64,000 bases of DNA from Zhengitettix transpicula. Lineage: Eukaryota; Arthropoda; Insecta; Orthoptera; Tetrigidae. Made by a program: the position numbers and the translations under genes. The notes under the pieces are model-generated. The model was not told the DNA's origin. It was given only the letters and a program-made list of their open reading frames with translations, and ran no database searches. Of this stretch, positions 26,401-59,300 are shown piece by piece. The stretch is taken from NCBI GenBank assembly GCA_037074705.1, contig CM073592.1, forward strand, positions 30,228,629-30,292,628, given 5' to 3'. The stretch's first letter is position 1. Each line of letters opens with the position of its first letter.

Positions 26401-28824
26401 GGCACTGGAATAGAATTCCTTGTGCCAACAGAATTAACATTCCAAGGTTGTGGAGAATCAACTGCTGACTGAATTTGTGTTGTAGATACTGGAGCAACAA
26501 CTGCAGCTTGCACTGGTACTGGCACCGGTGCCGGCACAGGCACTGGAGTTGGTTTTTCTGATGGCACAAGTGATTGTGGAATAGGATTTGCCTTGTGCAA
26601 CATACTCTGAAAAATTTCAATTAAATTTAGAGAAAAAAATACAATTATTTTTTAAATAAAATGTGTTTGAAATAGCAAGACTAATAGAATTTTTTCATAT
26701 GTGAATATAAATTAACTATATAGGCATCCAATAAATATAAAAATTTTGACACGACTAAGAAATGAACCCAGGACCAATGCTTGGAATGTATCTGCTATAA
26801 TCAATGAGTTATCCTCCTCGACTCCTATTACCATTACCCTGAACATAGGCTCACCTACAATTTACTACATCACATTCTTGGCAATAGGTTCTTAGTCTGT
26901 AAAAATTGCGTCTACAAGTTTAGTGTAAAACTGTGAAAAGTTACATCACTCAGGAATGTTCATATTTGTATACTCAATATTTATATAAAAATTCAATAAT
27001 AATACTTACAACTGCTGTATGAGGATCAACAATTCGCATCACAACTTGAGCTTGCAACAAGGCATAAGCCAATTGTGGATTTTGTAACAACATTGCTCTA
27101 GCTTCACTAGGATTATTTTGTACACACAGTTTCATTTGTTTCATTAGTTCAAACATCTGTTCTGGAGGGAGTGACGCAACAGCCTTACTTATTGCTTCTG
27201 GTGCTTTGTCAGCTTGTACAGCCTCTCCATAAGGATTTTCAACAACTGGACCTTGAAGTAAGCCTGCGGAAAAGATAATTTAAGAAAACAAATTCTATAC
27301 CAACATTAAATTGCATATACTGTATTATAATAATTTTTTTAAAAAAAATACTGTTTAGTGCATTCCAAGAAAACCAGAAATGTAATATATACATATACCG
27401 AGATGGAATGTGATACATCGATTTTATACTGTGCACTTTATTAACTACTGCATTATAACATATTCTGTATCCTGAAAAATCAACAGTTACAATATGCACA
27501 AATCATTACAAAAAAGGTATGATTTTTAAAAGCAAAGATGCCATGCAGAATGATAAAATAAAAATTTTTGCATGCAAGCAAAAACTGTGGGAAATATGGG
27601 CAATTGATATTGCAAACTTAATCTAACAAGACAAGACTGTGCTTCACAGTTGGACAGATCAAATAGATTAATAATTTGAACTGTTCATATCTCCCATAAT
27701 TATTTGTTTCATAATTCTTCATCTTGTTACCTGACATTTAAATTTGAATATATTTTTGAGATTTTAATACCATAACAATTAACAGGATAATCTAATTTAC
27801 AGAACCTGAGATAATGGTTACATACTCTGCATTTCCATCCTTGATTTTTCTGTACAAGCATTATCAACTCTTAGTGTTCGGCCCCCAATTTCATATCCAT
27901 TCAGATTTCTCATAGCAGATAAAGCTGTTTCCTGATCTTTATATTCACAAAAACCATAGCCTTTTGGTTTTCCAGTTTCACGATCATACACTAACCTGTA
28001 AATGAATTTTAAATATATATTCTGTACATCATATAAAAGAACTTTCCATCAATCAGGAAGCAGACCTTCATTGAGGTTATACTAATTATATACAGAGGAA
28101 AAAAATTAAATTGTGAATTTCAACTTTGAGATTTCAATCAAGCACTTCAGTACTATTTTTTTCAAAGCATATTCTCATTCAATGAGGCATGAAGAGAGAT
28201 GCAAACTTTGGCACTGGTTTTAGAATTAGTGTTGTTGGGGCATATTAATTGGGCAACATGTTGGAATCAAGCCACGACTTACAACCACATTATACCCAAA
28301 ACTACTCTATGAATAAGTAAATGGTCTTTACCTCAATCTCTGTGACAATGTGTCGAAAATAAATCAAACAAAAGCAAAACCATTCAGAAACGTACTCGAG
28401 CCCCCCCCCCCCCCCCCCGTAACATTTAAAGTTATCATTTCGGCTACATCAAAGTTTGTCCAAATGGTAAAATTAAGTAAAATACCTTCATGTATGGATT
28501 CTCATACGTACTTCTAATTGAAGGGAAATGACTTGACTGTTACACTCTCCAGTCAATATCTTGCATTAATTTTTTAAAGTTTATGAGGGTATAGTAAGAA
28601 ACACGGGTGAAAAATATTCTTACTTGAATGATAAAACTGGTCCAACTTCACTGAAAATATCTTTCAACTTTTCTTCGGTCACTTCGTAAGGTATATTACC
28701 CACTAAAACATAAACCAAGAAATTTTAAAAAAGTATTCATATATTTATAATACAAACATAAATTCATTGCTTAATTACCAAATACGGAACGAAGTGATTT
28801 ATCCATTAAATTCTGATCCGTCAT
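23466..28824 (-). CDS. CSTF2: Cleavage stimulation factor subunit 2 (CstF-64), 8 exons, complete
   Basis: CstF-64 is the subunit of the nuclear CstF complex that binds the GU-rich element downstream of poly(A) sites and directs pre-mRNA and histone mRNA 3'-end cleavage. Exons in order of transcription: 28824-28779, 28702-28624, 27995-27826, 27263-27010, 26606-26200, 24610-24534, 24114-23981, 23585-23466. They sum to 1,287 nt, 428 residues plus stop. Residues about 14-92 form an RRM with RNP2 VFVGNI and RNP1 KGYGFCEY. Residues about 105-190 are the hinge that binds CstF-77/symplekin. A Pro/Val-rich, low-complexity middle follows ([12 protein letters not shown]), and residues about 385-428 are the C-terminal helical domain ([17 protein letters not shown]). 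The length matches compact insect CstF-64; the vertebrate MEARA repeats are absent. The start [18 protein letters not shown] is the first Met before the RRM. Identification is firm. Confidence 0.96.
23755..23940 (-). repeat. tRNA-derived SINE remnant in CstF-64 intron 7
   Basis: On the minus strand GTGACCAGTGTCATTACC resembles a pol III A box, and GGGTTAGAATCC about 35 nt further resembles a B box. Boundaries are approximate, and this is inferred from the two boxes only. Confidence 0.4.
26752..26835 (-). repeat. tRNA-derived SINE remnant in CstF-64 intron 4
   Basis: The minus strand reads GAGGATAACTCATTGATTA followed about 35 nt later by CCTGGGTTCATTTC, which resemble diverged A and B boxes of a tRNA-like head. 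No body or tail can be delimited. Confidence 0.4.
28401..28418. repeat. Homopolymer C tract
   Basis: An uninterrupted run of 18 C in CstF-64 intron 2, which is poly-G on the transcribed gene's sense strand. It stands out in a region that is otherwise strongly AT-rich. The exact length could be affected by assembly. Confidence 0.8.
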
Positions 28825-30969
28825 ATTGTTAATAAATTGAGCACACTCGGGTAAATTATTCCTTCTTACTGTTTTGTAAACAGAAATGTTTTTTTTTCAA
28901 AGATACTAGTCCACTTATCAATGGCCAAAGTCAATATAACGAAATTGAACTTATGTCTTTCCAGTTTTTGTGATACAGTTCTGTGTCTAATAATAGTTAT
29001 GTTGCGCTTCACGAATGATTATAGAATTATGCAGATTTCATCGAAGCCAAACCATAAGTACCAATAGAGAATATTCAAGCAAAAAGGTAACGAAACAAAT
29101 GACGGGCGGAAATTTCAGCTGTTTCGAACTATTTCGCGCGAAATTTGAAAAATAATCACCACGTGACATTTCGTCACAATACTCAGGATAAAAACGAGAT
29201 GATTGTTAAATTTAATTTTTCCAAATTGACTCCCAGTTCATTCCAAACAAATATAATAATTTTATATAATTAAGTATTAATAACAAAGTGTTCATTCAAA
29301 TTCTTGAAAAATCTCATTGCAAACTAATACAACTCTAACAATATGTTAAAAGGAAACCATGCCTTCGCGAAGATTGGTGAAATGTTACACTTGATCGGAG
29401 CATATATAGGTATCTGAACATCCTCTTTATGAATCAATAGTAAAAGTCTGGTCTAAATTGTCTACAAAACTTATATATAATCTGTCTCTATCCTCCGACC
29501 CTCTCCAATAATTATACTACAGGAAGAATAGTGAATTGGCTTAGAAACTAAAAATTTCGTTAGCATTCTTCAATGTGTGTTATTTTGCCGTTATAATATA
29601 TTATATGATCTATGTAATACGCCGTCTATTTTGGTCATGATTGTATCCACCTTTACCAACTAATTTTAAGCATCTATGTGCTCAGCAATTTGAAGAAAAA
29701 ACTTTAGAGAAATGACATAGTGATTAGTGTGAACATATTATTGAAATTTGTCTTAGGAATTTTACTAACTAAAGAACCAGGTAACTTTGACAATAAATTG
29801 AGAATAATGTCTATAAATTCCAATTCTGAAATACTACATTTCAGATATTTCACCGTTAATTATAGTTTGAAGAGTGCAAATTATCTGACCTCAGCGCTGA
29901 CATGCTTCATTGTATATGAGATCCATAATCTTGTTAGTTTTAGGTAGCAAGATGTAATTAACAATTGCTGGAATAAAAGGCTAGACTTAAGTTACAATTC
30001 ACCATTGTATTATTATGTAATCATCCCATTTTCCAAGCACACAAAATGAACCCTCCAATGAGAAAATTAAAAAATTGATTTTGATCATTAACAAATTAAC
30101 TTAATTATATAAATAGGTAGCCAAATAACACACAAAAATAAGTGTTAAATAAATACCATACTGAGTAGTATTAATTCAGTAATAATTTTTGTCTGATATT
30201 GGGCTACGTATTTTTGTAATTATTTTACTTTCAACACAAACGTTTTATATTTCAATTACTTTAACTTATAGAAATGACATGAAGGAAGTCGCTTCGTATA
30301 CATATACCTGTGACATTCAAATATATAATTCTTAATTGATTGTTTTTAAATTCCTAACATTATTTTCGTGGAAAAACGAAGTGTGTATTTTAATAATGGA
30401 GTAAAATATTATTTTTGTTTGTCTATCAATAACTTTTTACAAATAACTTAAATGTGCCTCCGGTCGCTATTAAGCAATATAGGAAGTTGGCACAAAGAGC
30501 ACGGGCACGATCAGCTGTTTGACCCTGAGATATTTAAATACACTAGGCTCGTATCACAAATGATTGATCTGAATCGTATTATTTAAAAACTGTAATCCGA
30601 TGCATCTCTATTCATATTTTGGCTGTTTTTAATAATAAAATTCATTCACTATAATAATGAAACCATGCAAAAAAGATCAGTTGAAGTTACATTTTTAACT
30701 AAATTTAAATTAACGATGTTTATGAAGACTTGACAACTTGCCATAGCAATTTTCGTAATGAAAGCATTGTAATACATTAAAGTAATTAGTTCAGCGATGG
30801 TAATGACATTGCTTCAGGTTCTTGGCCATAATTCAAGGTTAGGCTAAATTTATTCGGTGTCTTTGTTTATATCAAGTCCACAGATACTGTATTAAATTGA
30901 AAATATTTTATCATCATTCGCAATAATCTGACGACAATAAACAAACGTCTATGTGACAAATTCCCGGAT
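28825..30969. promoter_or_regulatory. Divergent 5' region between CstF-64 and PHTF
   Basis: These 2.1 kb separate the start codons of two genes transcribed away from each other, so both promoters and 5' UTRs should lie here. No coding exon is recognised; an open frame at 29720-29947 has no visible domain. Near CstF-64 there is a palindromic E2F-type site (29131-29144) and a CACGTG E-box (29160-29165). Core promoter elements could not be assigned by eye. Confidence 0.6.
29131..29144. promoter_or_regulatory. Palindromic E2F-type site upstream of CstF-64
   Basis: ATTTCGCGCGAAAT is a perfect 14-bp palindrome containing the E2F/DP consensus TTTSGCGC on both strands, in otherwise CpG-poor DNA. It lies 307 bp upstream of the CstF-64 ATG, and a CACGTG E-box follows 15 bp away. 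Function is inferred. Confidence 0.55.
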
Positions 30970-50889
<19,920 letters not shown>

Positions 50890-53620
50890 TTTGTTGAAGG
50901 TAAGAAGTTTTTCATATATTAGAAGTTGCTAAGGATTTTTAACATTCACATCATTAATAGCATAACAGAATTACATTACATTACGTGATGATACTATTAT
51001 TTGTATCAATAAAAGTCATGAGACTGGAGTAGATAAAACAGATATTGGATGAAAAAGTCATTTAAAATTATAGTACTCTAAAATATGATTTACAAAAAAA
51101 TCTAGTGTTTATTGTGCTACAAGGCCTTTTCCATACTTTCACCACTCCTTGAAGAAACACATTCTATAAATTTGCAAGAGTTAAATTTCTATGCCATAAA
51201 TAAGTAAAGATACAATGATTAACTAGTTCAAAAATGCATGTTAATGTTTAGTAGTATAAACTTCATTTTACACAAAGTACATTGTATGAAAGCCATACTT
51301 TACAACTTTTAAAAAAAATTATCTTTCAGGAAAGATGCTTCATTTATCAACAACCAACCTACAACAATGCCATATTTATTATACTTGTTAGACTTCATCT
51401 TGGGGTGAAGTATAAAATCTACTATTTGTATTTTAGGTGATGCATTTTTGAGAAAAAATTAGATGTTAATTATTTTGGTGCAAATATTGATTGTGTAGTT
51501 ATTTCTTTCTTACACAGGACTGAGATTTTTTTTTGAAATCTCATTGTATTTATTAGGTTAACAATAAATTAATTACATTTATAGCTTTATATAAGCTTTA
51601 AATAAATGAAATGTAACTATTAAATATATGTGGATATTACTTACATTTGTTATACACTTTTTATTTAATTGTTCATGATTATTTGTTTATATGAACTAGA
51701 GTAAATTAATAATAGTTTGGTTGTGTTTGTTAAATTATTTATGTAGATACCTAAGGTGTTAAGTGTTAGTTCACCTACTGTAGTGTATTAAAATTAAATG
51801 AGAGATAGTTACCATTACACAAATGGTTTTAACTAGACAATCTTCAAGGTAATGTTTAAAACTACAAGTTAATAGTGACTTATAAATCATAATTTTGTTT
51901 ACTACAGGTAAATAGGAAATTATTAATTGCTTTCAATGTAAAATATTTTTAGAGCAGTTTACACATTTATTATTTTAGTATATATTTGGTACCTTATTCT
52001 GTGATCTGTTAAGTCACAAAGTAGTACCAGTATTTGAAATAGATAGTTAAAATTTTGTGTAGTTAATTATACAGGGTAGTCACAGTATAATAATTGTAAA
52101 AATATGTGATAATGAATAATGCAATAACAATTTGAATCTCATTTTAAATATTTTTTGTGTAATTCAAGAGTGATAATTCAGGTGGCAATATCATCATCTG
52201 AAATTAATTTTAATGTTATTGTCATGATAACATTTGGTTCAGTCACGGTGTGGTAGCTATTGTTCTTATATATTTTTTTGTACTTTATTAATATGCTCAA
52301 ATATGTGCCCAATGAAATGGCTCATAATAAAATTAAGAATATTGGACATGATCACAGATGGTGTACATCTCAACTTGTCTATAATTATGTAACTTGTTGC
52401 TCATTTGTGTATGGTTACATAGTTTGTCTTGGAAACAATAATGCACAAAATATGTTTACTTAAATTGAATGTTAAAGTCTTACACTTCCATCTATCCTTT
52501 ACTCATTTTGATGATTTAATTACAATATTCTTCCTTTGTCCAAGAAATACTGCCTACTTATGGTATTCTTAGATGTGACACATTGTTTCTTGATTTTCAA
52601 GATTTTGTATCTCGTAAATATCATAAATCAAGCTAAAAATTCCTGCTTACATTTTAATTTTTTTAACATTAAATTTTTATTTTTCATAACTTTTTTTTAT
52701 CAATAATCCCAAATCAATATTCAGTTAGAAATATTATAGTTTTAAAATAATTATTTCCCTTTAGAAACATATAACATTATATTATTACTGAATTCATGTC
52801 AACATGAGCATTTACAGATGTAAAGTATCTTCCATACAACACAGATTGTAATTATTCTTCAAAGATTTTCTTATTAAAAGATAAAACCTTTCTACTGAAA
52901 TATAATTTTAATTACTCTTACGAAAATATCAAACAAATGTGTTTAACTTTGCTCCTGAGTTCATCATCTGGTTTCTGCATTGTATCATTCTTTTGGCTCT
53001 TGCTCTTTCTTGAAACTCTTGATCAAATCTATTATAATTGCATAAACATGTGGTATTTAGTTTAATTTTGACTTTTAATTGGGCACTTCTTTATCTAATG
53101 GATGAAGGAATTTTATACCGGATATGGAGTCAACAGGGATTAACTTAGCTGTTAGTGTCCACCTGGTAAGCAGGAGGATCCTGGTTTGATTCCAACATTT
53201 GTCCATTCTGATACTTAAATTCAATTTAACCATGGCCATTACTTGGCTTGTAGTTTGTGAAAGCTTTCTCTCTATATATTCTTGAACCAAAATTATCTTT
53301 ATTGAGCAATGTGTTCAAAAGCATTTAATTTAAATGTTTCCATAGATGGCACCCTCCCAACTGCCGCAACATTCTAATCTTCATTTGTAGGTGTCCCCCA
53401 CTTAAGATGGGTTGCCAGCCTTGTGGTAGGAACAGATGCCATGTCTGCATTATCCTTCCAACTACTACATTTCTCCAAAATTCTTACCAAATAGACACCT
53501 TCAAAATCAAATAAAACAGAACCCCTGCCTCTCTTCCCACATTATTTACTAGATTAATTGAAAAATCTGCCCTACTTTCTACATCCATATGGATTTATAA
53601 ATAACCCTTGAAAATTTGAC
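50890..53620. other. PHTF 3' flank, no gene recognised
   Basis: Very AT-rich DNA with only short open frames. AATAAA at about 51563-51568 is one of several possible PHTF polyadenylation signals; I cannot choose among them. No splice-bounded coding exon is visible. Confidence 0.5.
53130..53195 (+). repeat. tRNA-derived SINE head
   Basis: TTAGCTGTTAGTGTCCACC resembles an A box and GGTTTGATTCC is a good B box about 30 nt further, in the order of a tRNA-like promoter. The body and ends are not delimited. Confidence 0.5.
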
Positions 53621-53738
53621 ATGTGATTTATTCCCAGGCTAGCCAACTGTCAAATTAAGGAAAGTCATCTGCTCTCTATCCCTCTTTCCTATACAAATGA
53701 GTATACAATGTAAGGAATTTTAATTTGTTGACAAAGTC

Positions 53739-53885
53739 ACACAGGATCGTGTATAGGGAGGAAAGATATAAATACATAGGAGAAGGGATGGAATATGCTT
53801 TATGTGAAAGCATATGCTCAGAAAAGTGTACATTCTAAGCAAGGAGAAGGAAGGAAAGAATAAGGAAAGGCTGATATATCAAATA
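53739..53885 (-). repeat. Diverged copy of the SINE body
   Basis: GACAAAGTCACACAGG, then GGAAAGATATAAATACATAG, ATGCTTTATGTGAAAGCATA and GCAAGGAGAAGGAAGGAAAG follow the order of the better copy at 54535-54708. It is older and lacks the tRNA head. Confidence 0.55.
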
Positions 53886-54203
53886 AGTAAATGTGACAAA
53901 GTCAAATTAATTAACTGAATTGGGTAGGAAAGAGGGACAGGGAGGAGAATTTACAGTTGGTCCAGGCAGGCTGGACAAAATAGTATTTCAAATTTTCAAA
54001 CACCCATCTTCAGGGCAGTAGAACTGAACATCAAGCTGGCTGGCTGCTCAATCATTATTTTATCGGCCAGCTTGACATTCACACTTAATGTCCTAAAGAA
54101 GGGGACTTGTGTCCTTGAGAAAAAGAAATTCTATTTCATCCCAGACCAACTTTTTATTTAAGGTTGGTGAGCTCCTTTCTGTCCCTCTGTCCTATCCAAA
54201 TGA

Positions 54204-54205
<2 letters not shown>
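53885..54205. repeat. Hairpin repeat (subfamily B), diverged
   Basis: The left end is GTGACAAAGTCAAATTA with ACAGTTGGTCCAGGCAGGC. The right end has CCAGACCAACTTTTTATTT and TCTGTCCTATCCAAATGAGT. The fused splice motif is lost at both ends. A (TA)n tract follows (54209-54250). Confidence 0.6.

Positions 54206-54208
<3 letters not shown>

Positions 54209-54250
<42 letters not shown>
54209..54250. repeat. TA microsatellite between two hairpin repeats
   Basis: About 21 TA units joining the 53885 copy to the 54255 copy. Confidence 0.9.
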
Positions 54251-54253
<3 letters not shown>

Positions 54254-54254
54254 A

Positions 54255-54512
54255 TATTAAGGATGTGACATTGTCAAAAATAATTGCAATATTGGTATGG
54301 AAAGGACAGAGAGATAGGTTGTGGCTTACCTGAAAGTGAAGTGCGGTGTCGCCATAAGGAGGTTCTTCTTCAAATTTTAGGAGGCTCTCAGCCTCCTTCA
54401 GGAAAGAGTGTTACACCATTCCGTGCACTGGCCAGTTGCAGTTTAATGGTGTAACTTCTCCTTCCTGAAGAAGGAGATAGGTTGTGGCATACCTGAAAGT
54501 GAAGTGCGGTAT
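54255..54512. repeat. Hairpin repeat (subfamily A)
   Basis: TTAAGGATGTGACATTGTC, ATTGGTATGGAAAGGAC and GGCTTACCTGAAAGTGAAG (54324-54342) are followed by the CAGCCTCC and ACACCATTCCGTGCACTGG middle. A second end near 54477-54508 reads GGCATACCTGAAAGTGAAG, with the donor core changed. A short (TA)n follows. Confidence 0.75.
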
Positions 54513-54534
54513 ATATATATATACACACACAATT

Positions 54535-54708
54535 GGAACTAATTTGGTGACAAAGTCACATTCAAACTTGGATAGTGAGGAAGGTTAGAAATAAATAGGA
54601 GGATTACGCTTTATGTGAATTCATATGCTTGGGCAAAGAATTACGCACATAGAAAAGCATATGTTCAAAGCAGAGAGAAGGATTGAAGAAGAAGGAAAGT
54701 ATCACAAT
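54535..54708 (-). repeat. SINE body, headless copy
   Basis: This is the reverse complement of 45101-45276. Matching blocks include TTTGGTGACAAAGTCACATT, CTTTATGTGAATTCATATGC and AAAAGCATATGTTCAAAGCA. The tRNA-like head is missing, so it is 5'-truncated, as expected for retroposition. Confidence 0.7.
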
Positions 54709-54724
54709 TATTTTTGACTATGTC

Positions 54725-54945
54725 ATATCTTTACTAATATTATATATATAATTACAATATTGGTATGGAAAGGAAAGAGAGATTGCTTGTGGCTTACCTG
54801 AAAGTGAAGTACAGACTACTTATCATAAATAAACAGTTGGGCTTAGCAGTAAAAATATTTTAAATTTTTGAGGGCCCGAGCATCCTTTATCAGGAAAGAA
54901 GGTCGGAACTGTGTGCCAGTCGGCTGTGAACTTTCCTTGAATATT
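54725..54945. repeat. Hairpin repeat, chimeric between subfamilies A and B
   Basis: It opens like subfamily A (ATATTGGTATGGAAAGGAAA and GGCTTACCTGAAAGTGAAG at about 54790-54809). It continues with GAGGGCCCGAGCATCC and GGAACTGTGTGCCAGTCGGC, which resemble subfamily B. Only one end has the fused splice motif. Confidence 0.65.
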
Positions 54946-56029
54946 TATGCACTCAATTATCAACAAAGTTAAGGTTTTTATGTTTTCCTTTAACAATATT
55001 TATATCAATTTTGTACATAAGTCACAATATGTAAACTTTACAGTCATGTTTAATTTTTATGAACTTTTCTCTAATGTTGTTATTTGGTTTAATCCAATAG
55101 ATTATCTCATCAAATGTCTTTCATGAATTGGGAAGGGGGAATATTTTCTCTTTGAATGTAATGATAATATAGTATATCTTTTTGTTAATTTAGTGTTTCT
55201 TGCCTGAATAATTTATTAGAGGCTACTAATGATAATTTTTATTTGGAAATGTAGTTAGATGTTGCTCATAATTTCTTCCAGTAACTTTTCTTCGAATAAC
55301 TATGCTAACAGATATACGGAAAAATGTTTTATGATTTCAGTGTACCTTCATCAGATCTTCTTTCTATAAATAATTGGGCATTTTTATTTCTTCAAATTAT
55401 TACCAATTTGTTTATAACATATTTATCACACATAGCTTTGACTGAATGATATGTGTATTACACATTTTTCTCGTGCCAATTAAAATGTCTATGTATAGCA
55501 AAAAATCTCCTTTCAAATATTTATTTCTTACCTTCTTTGACTTTAAAATTATTAAAGAAGATTAAAATAAACTAATTTATCATGAAACTGCCTTCTGTGC
55601 TTTATACTACTTCCAGGTTACAAATTAAAATCTTATTCACAACAAAATAATCAAGTGTTCAAACTTCTACAAACAGAAATGTATAATTTACATTTTCTTA
55701 CAGATTATTTACGAACTATTATTTATTATTACAGTATAACAAATTCTGATTACTTTAAAATCAAATATAATTTTATACCGTGTATATTTTTGTGTTTGTT
55801 ATATTTGTGTATTCAATTTTCTTTTTTAAAAAAGTATTATAATGTGATTCATTACTGTTCATAAATAGTTTTTTCTTTATTGAAATTTATAACAATTTCT
55901 AATAAAGTTTCAGTCAAACTGACTAAACATTGTGGAATATAACAATGTGTCACTATTTTAGATTATTATAATTAGGTTATTATTATGTCATTTGTTTTAA
56001 TTATATATATATATATAAAGCATGTAAGG

Positions 56030-56325
56030 TTAATGTGACAAGGTCAAATTATTTAACTCATTTGGATAGGAAAGAGAGACTGGTAGCTATCCGACTTACC
56101 TTAAATCAACAGTTGGTCCAGTCAGACTCGGCAAAAATAACATCAAATTTTTGAGGGCCTGGTAAGCCCCCTTCTCAAGTTAGTAGGTCTGAACTTCATA
56201 AATTCCTGTTCATCCAGCACATAGTCTAGACCTACACATCCAAAAATTTAAAATCTGGACCAACTATTGATTTCAGGTAAGTCAGCATCGCGGTCTCTCT
56301 TTCCTATCCAAATGTGTTATGATTA
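56030..56325. repeat. Hairpin repeat (subfamily B), both ends present
   Basis: The left end is GACTTACCTTAAATCAACAG (donor-acceptor core slightly changed). The right end is CAACTATTGATTTCAGGTAA followed by GTC and CTCTCTTTCCTATCC. CAG|GTAAGT is intact on the plus strand (about 56274-56283). (TA)n lies just before the left end at 56004-56018. Confidence 0.75.
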
Positions 56326-56329
56326 TTCA

Positions 56330-59300
56330 GTTTCAGACAGTACTTATTAGTTTTGATTGGTGTGTTATAGCCTTCTTCACTGATGGCTTTGTGTGAACTA
56401 TTCAATATTTACATGTTGTCAAATTTTATTTGGAAGAAATATTATTAGTCACTTATTTCTTTTCCAGAATATCTGTGTCATTTTATAATTTTATCATCTT
56501 TTACTGGACTATATTTTATGTTTGCAATAAAACTGAGTTTTAAAAGGTATCTTTTATGATTTGATCATTTATAAATGTTTAGTTGTGCTTTAAAATGTCA
56601 GATTAATTTATATATATGTTTACATTTACTCTTTATTTATTTCACATTCAGCATTTCAACTGCTGAAATCCACCTTTTTAATTATTAAAATTTTGGTTTC
56701 TAGTATTTTATTTATAATATGTTAAGGTTGTAAAGACAAACTTCTAAAGTAATCTTTTAATAATGTTTCTAAACATGTGTTTTACAAAATGATACTTATG
56801 TTTATTTATAATTTTTGTTATGAACAAAATGAGCATGTTCTGTACAGTATCATTTTATCATCAGATTCTTAACTCAGTAAAATATGTATACTAATTTTTG
56901 GCATAATTATATACTTAATAGCATTCATAAATAATTGAAATGTATGAGATTGAAAAATATGGTGTGGTTCAGGTATATTGGTTTACTTTATGAAAATATT
57001 TTCCATCCTTAATAAATTTTTAAAAACAGAATTTCTTGATATAAAATTTTAATTATGATAGAATAAATCAGCTTTAGAAGGTCATTTGCTATGTTGAACA
57101 AGAATTTGACAAAATAGATTGGTATTGAATTTTTTTGTTTAATTTACCCCTTTAACATGCCGCTTACCAAAGTGACCCATGGGTAGCTGTTCAATCTATT
57201 CCCCTTCTGTACTTAATGTTCAATGGCTCATCGAATTTGCTTATAAGTCCAACACTGGAAAGCTTACTTCTATCTAAATCTATTTGTGTTTAAAAATTGT
57301 TTATTGTAAACTTGATTAGTGCCAAATGTATATTTGTGAAATTTTGTAACAAGTAATAATGTGGTATTTATTTTCTGAATGTTCACATTTTAATATTAAG
57401 ATTACTATTATTCAGGAGCAAAATATAAAAAGTTAATGTAAAAGGATGAACATGGGTTCCATTAAATTTTTCGTTTGCTTCATTGCATATTATCAGAAAT
57501 TGCTTGTATTTTCATATGCATGATTATACAATTGTTTATGGAAATGTTAAGCAATACGCTAATAATGACTCTGTACCTGTTTGCCCTGTGCCTACACAGA
57601 ATATTTAGTTATATATTTCTTTTGTAATTTTCTAAATTCATTCTATTGAAAGTAAGGTAATTGATATGAAGGGTAAAAAAGTCACCTCTTTTCCATTCAT
57701 TAGTTTATATGGTCTTTGTTGCTGTGTTTATGTATGGCAAATGTGTGCCATCAGAATAAGGAGATTATTATTAATTTTTTTGACATTTAAATAAACTGAT
57801 ATTTTTATTTAATCAAAAACAGTTTAATTCTTGTTGTAATATAACATGTTTTTTAAACCCTTACATCATAAAATTATGTATTTATAGTCAGTCTTATGAC
57901 CACATAAAACTTGGCATTGATCCAGATAGGGATAATTATGAGACTTATAAATTTTTTTGAAATGTAACTCTTGCTGACAGTTAGCAAGATTAAATTGAAA
58001 AAATTTACGTCTGATTGAAAATAATTCAGACAAAAAGGTGATAATATAAATACCACACAATGTTATCACTTTTTTGTCTGAATTGGCTCACTTTCTCATT
58101 CAAGATTATATTGATTTAATGCATTTACCTACTTTGTTTAAGGTGAAATTGTGCAGCAAATTATATAATATAAAGACTACTACATGATAAGTAAAGAACA
58201 AAAGCAAAGTAGGGAAGTAGAAGTGTGTTTACAGACTGTCAAGAATACAACTAATAATGTTGTCACTCACATGTACTCTTGACATGAACCATTGCTCCGT
58301 TTGTATCTATATCTAGAAATTATTTCACATGAAGATAAATTTTAAAAAATTGAACGATAGGGTACAGCGAATATAATTAAAACTCTACGTCATATTTCAT
58401 GTAGATATGGGAGTTTATCAATTTTATAATTTAACTACTGCTCTTACATTAAACCGTTAATAATTAAAAGTAACTAAGGAAAAAGTAAAATTATCTCTAC
58501 AAAATTGTGTACGATAAAATAACAGTACTCGACATTTGTAAATATTTCAGATTTAACAGATTAAAACAGAAAAATCTTGACATGTGATCCTGAGCCCAAT
58601 TCCCAGTTCTGTCAAGATTTTTCTATCCTATTATGTTAATTAACTTTAATAGTTTTTGCAGAAAAGCTTGATTGAAAACTTTTTTTTTCCTGTTCTTGAA
58701 TATTTTAGATTATACTATGGAGACCTGTCATACTTATTCAGTGCTGGGTCTAGGTGCAAATGACTGCATTTCATAAATAGGATACTCAAGAAAAGCCCAA
58801 ATATTGGGTCGTTTAAACGACAATGAACAATTACTGGCAAGAGGACCGTATAAGAGGAGTATTTGGGACTTATTCGGAAACCTTCAAATGTTTCTCTTAC
58901 TTTATGGAAAGTTTGTATCCGTCTAGAATAGTTAAGAGAAATGTCACATGAGTGTATGATTATTTTTTTTTTTCATTTTTTCTTTATTCTTATGAATTGT
59001 AATTTTTGTTCCCTTTTATTAGATTATTTTCGTGAGGGTCCATTTAAAAAATCTGTGATTTGAAACTACGACATCCTCGATCAATCACATTATTAAGTAC
59101 GACATTTCTCAGACCAATGTCATCTCTATAACCAGTCAAGGTCTGACTTATAAACTTCTTCATCCGTAAATATATTAATGAGTACGTAATGAAGCGCAAA
59201 AATTCTGCTTTGCTTCAATGCACTCTTAAAATCATTTTCTTACACAATTAACTTAGAAAAGATGTATGAATTCGATATTTTAAACCATCGTCCATTTTCT

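Noticed and set aside
26291..26620. 109-codon minus-strand frame
   Set aside because: Out-of-frame reading of CstF-64 exon 5; the Pro/Val-rich frame is the one continuous with the RRM and hinge exons.
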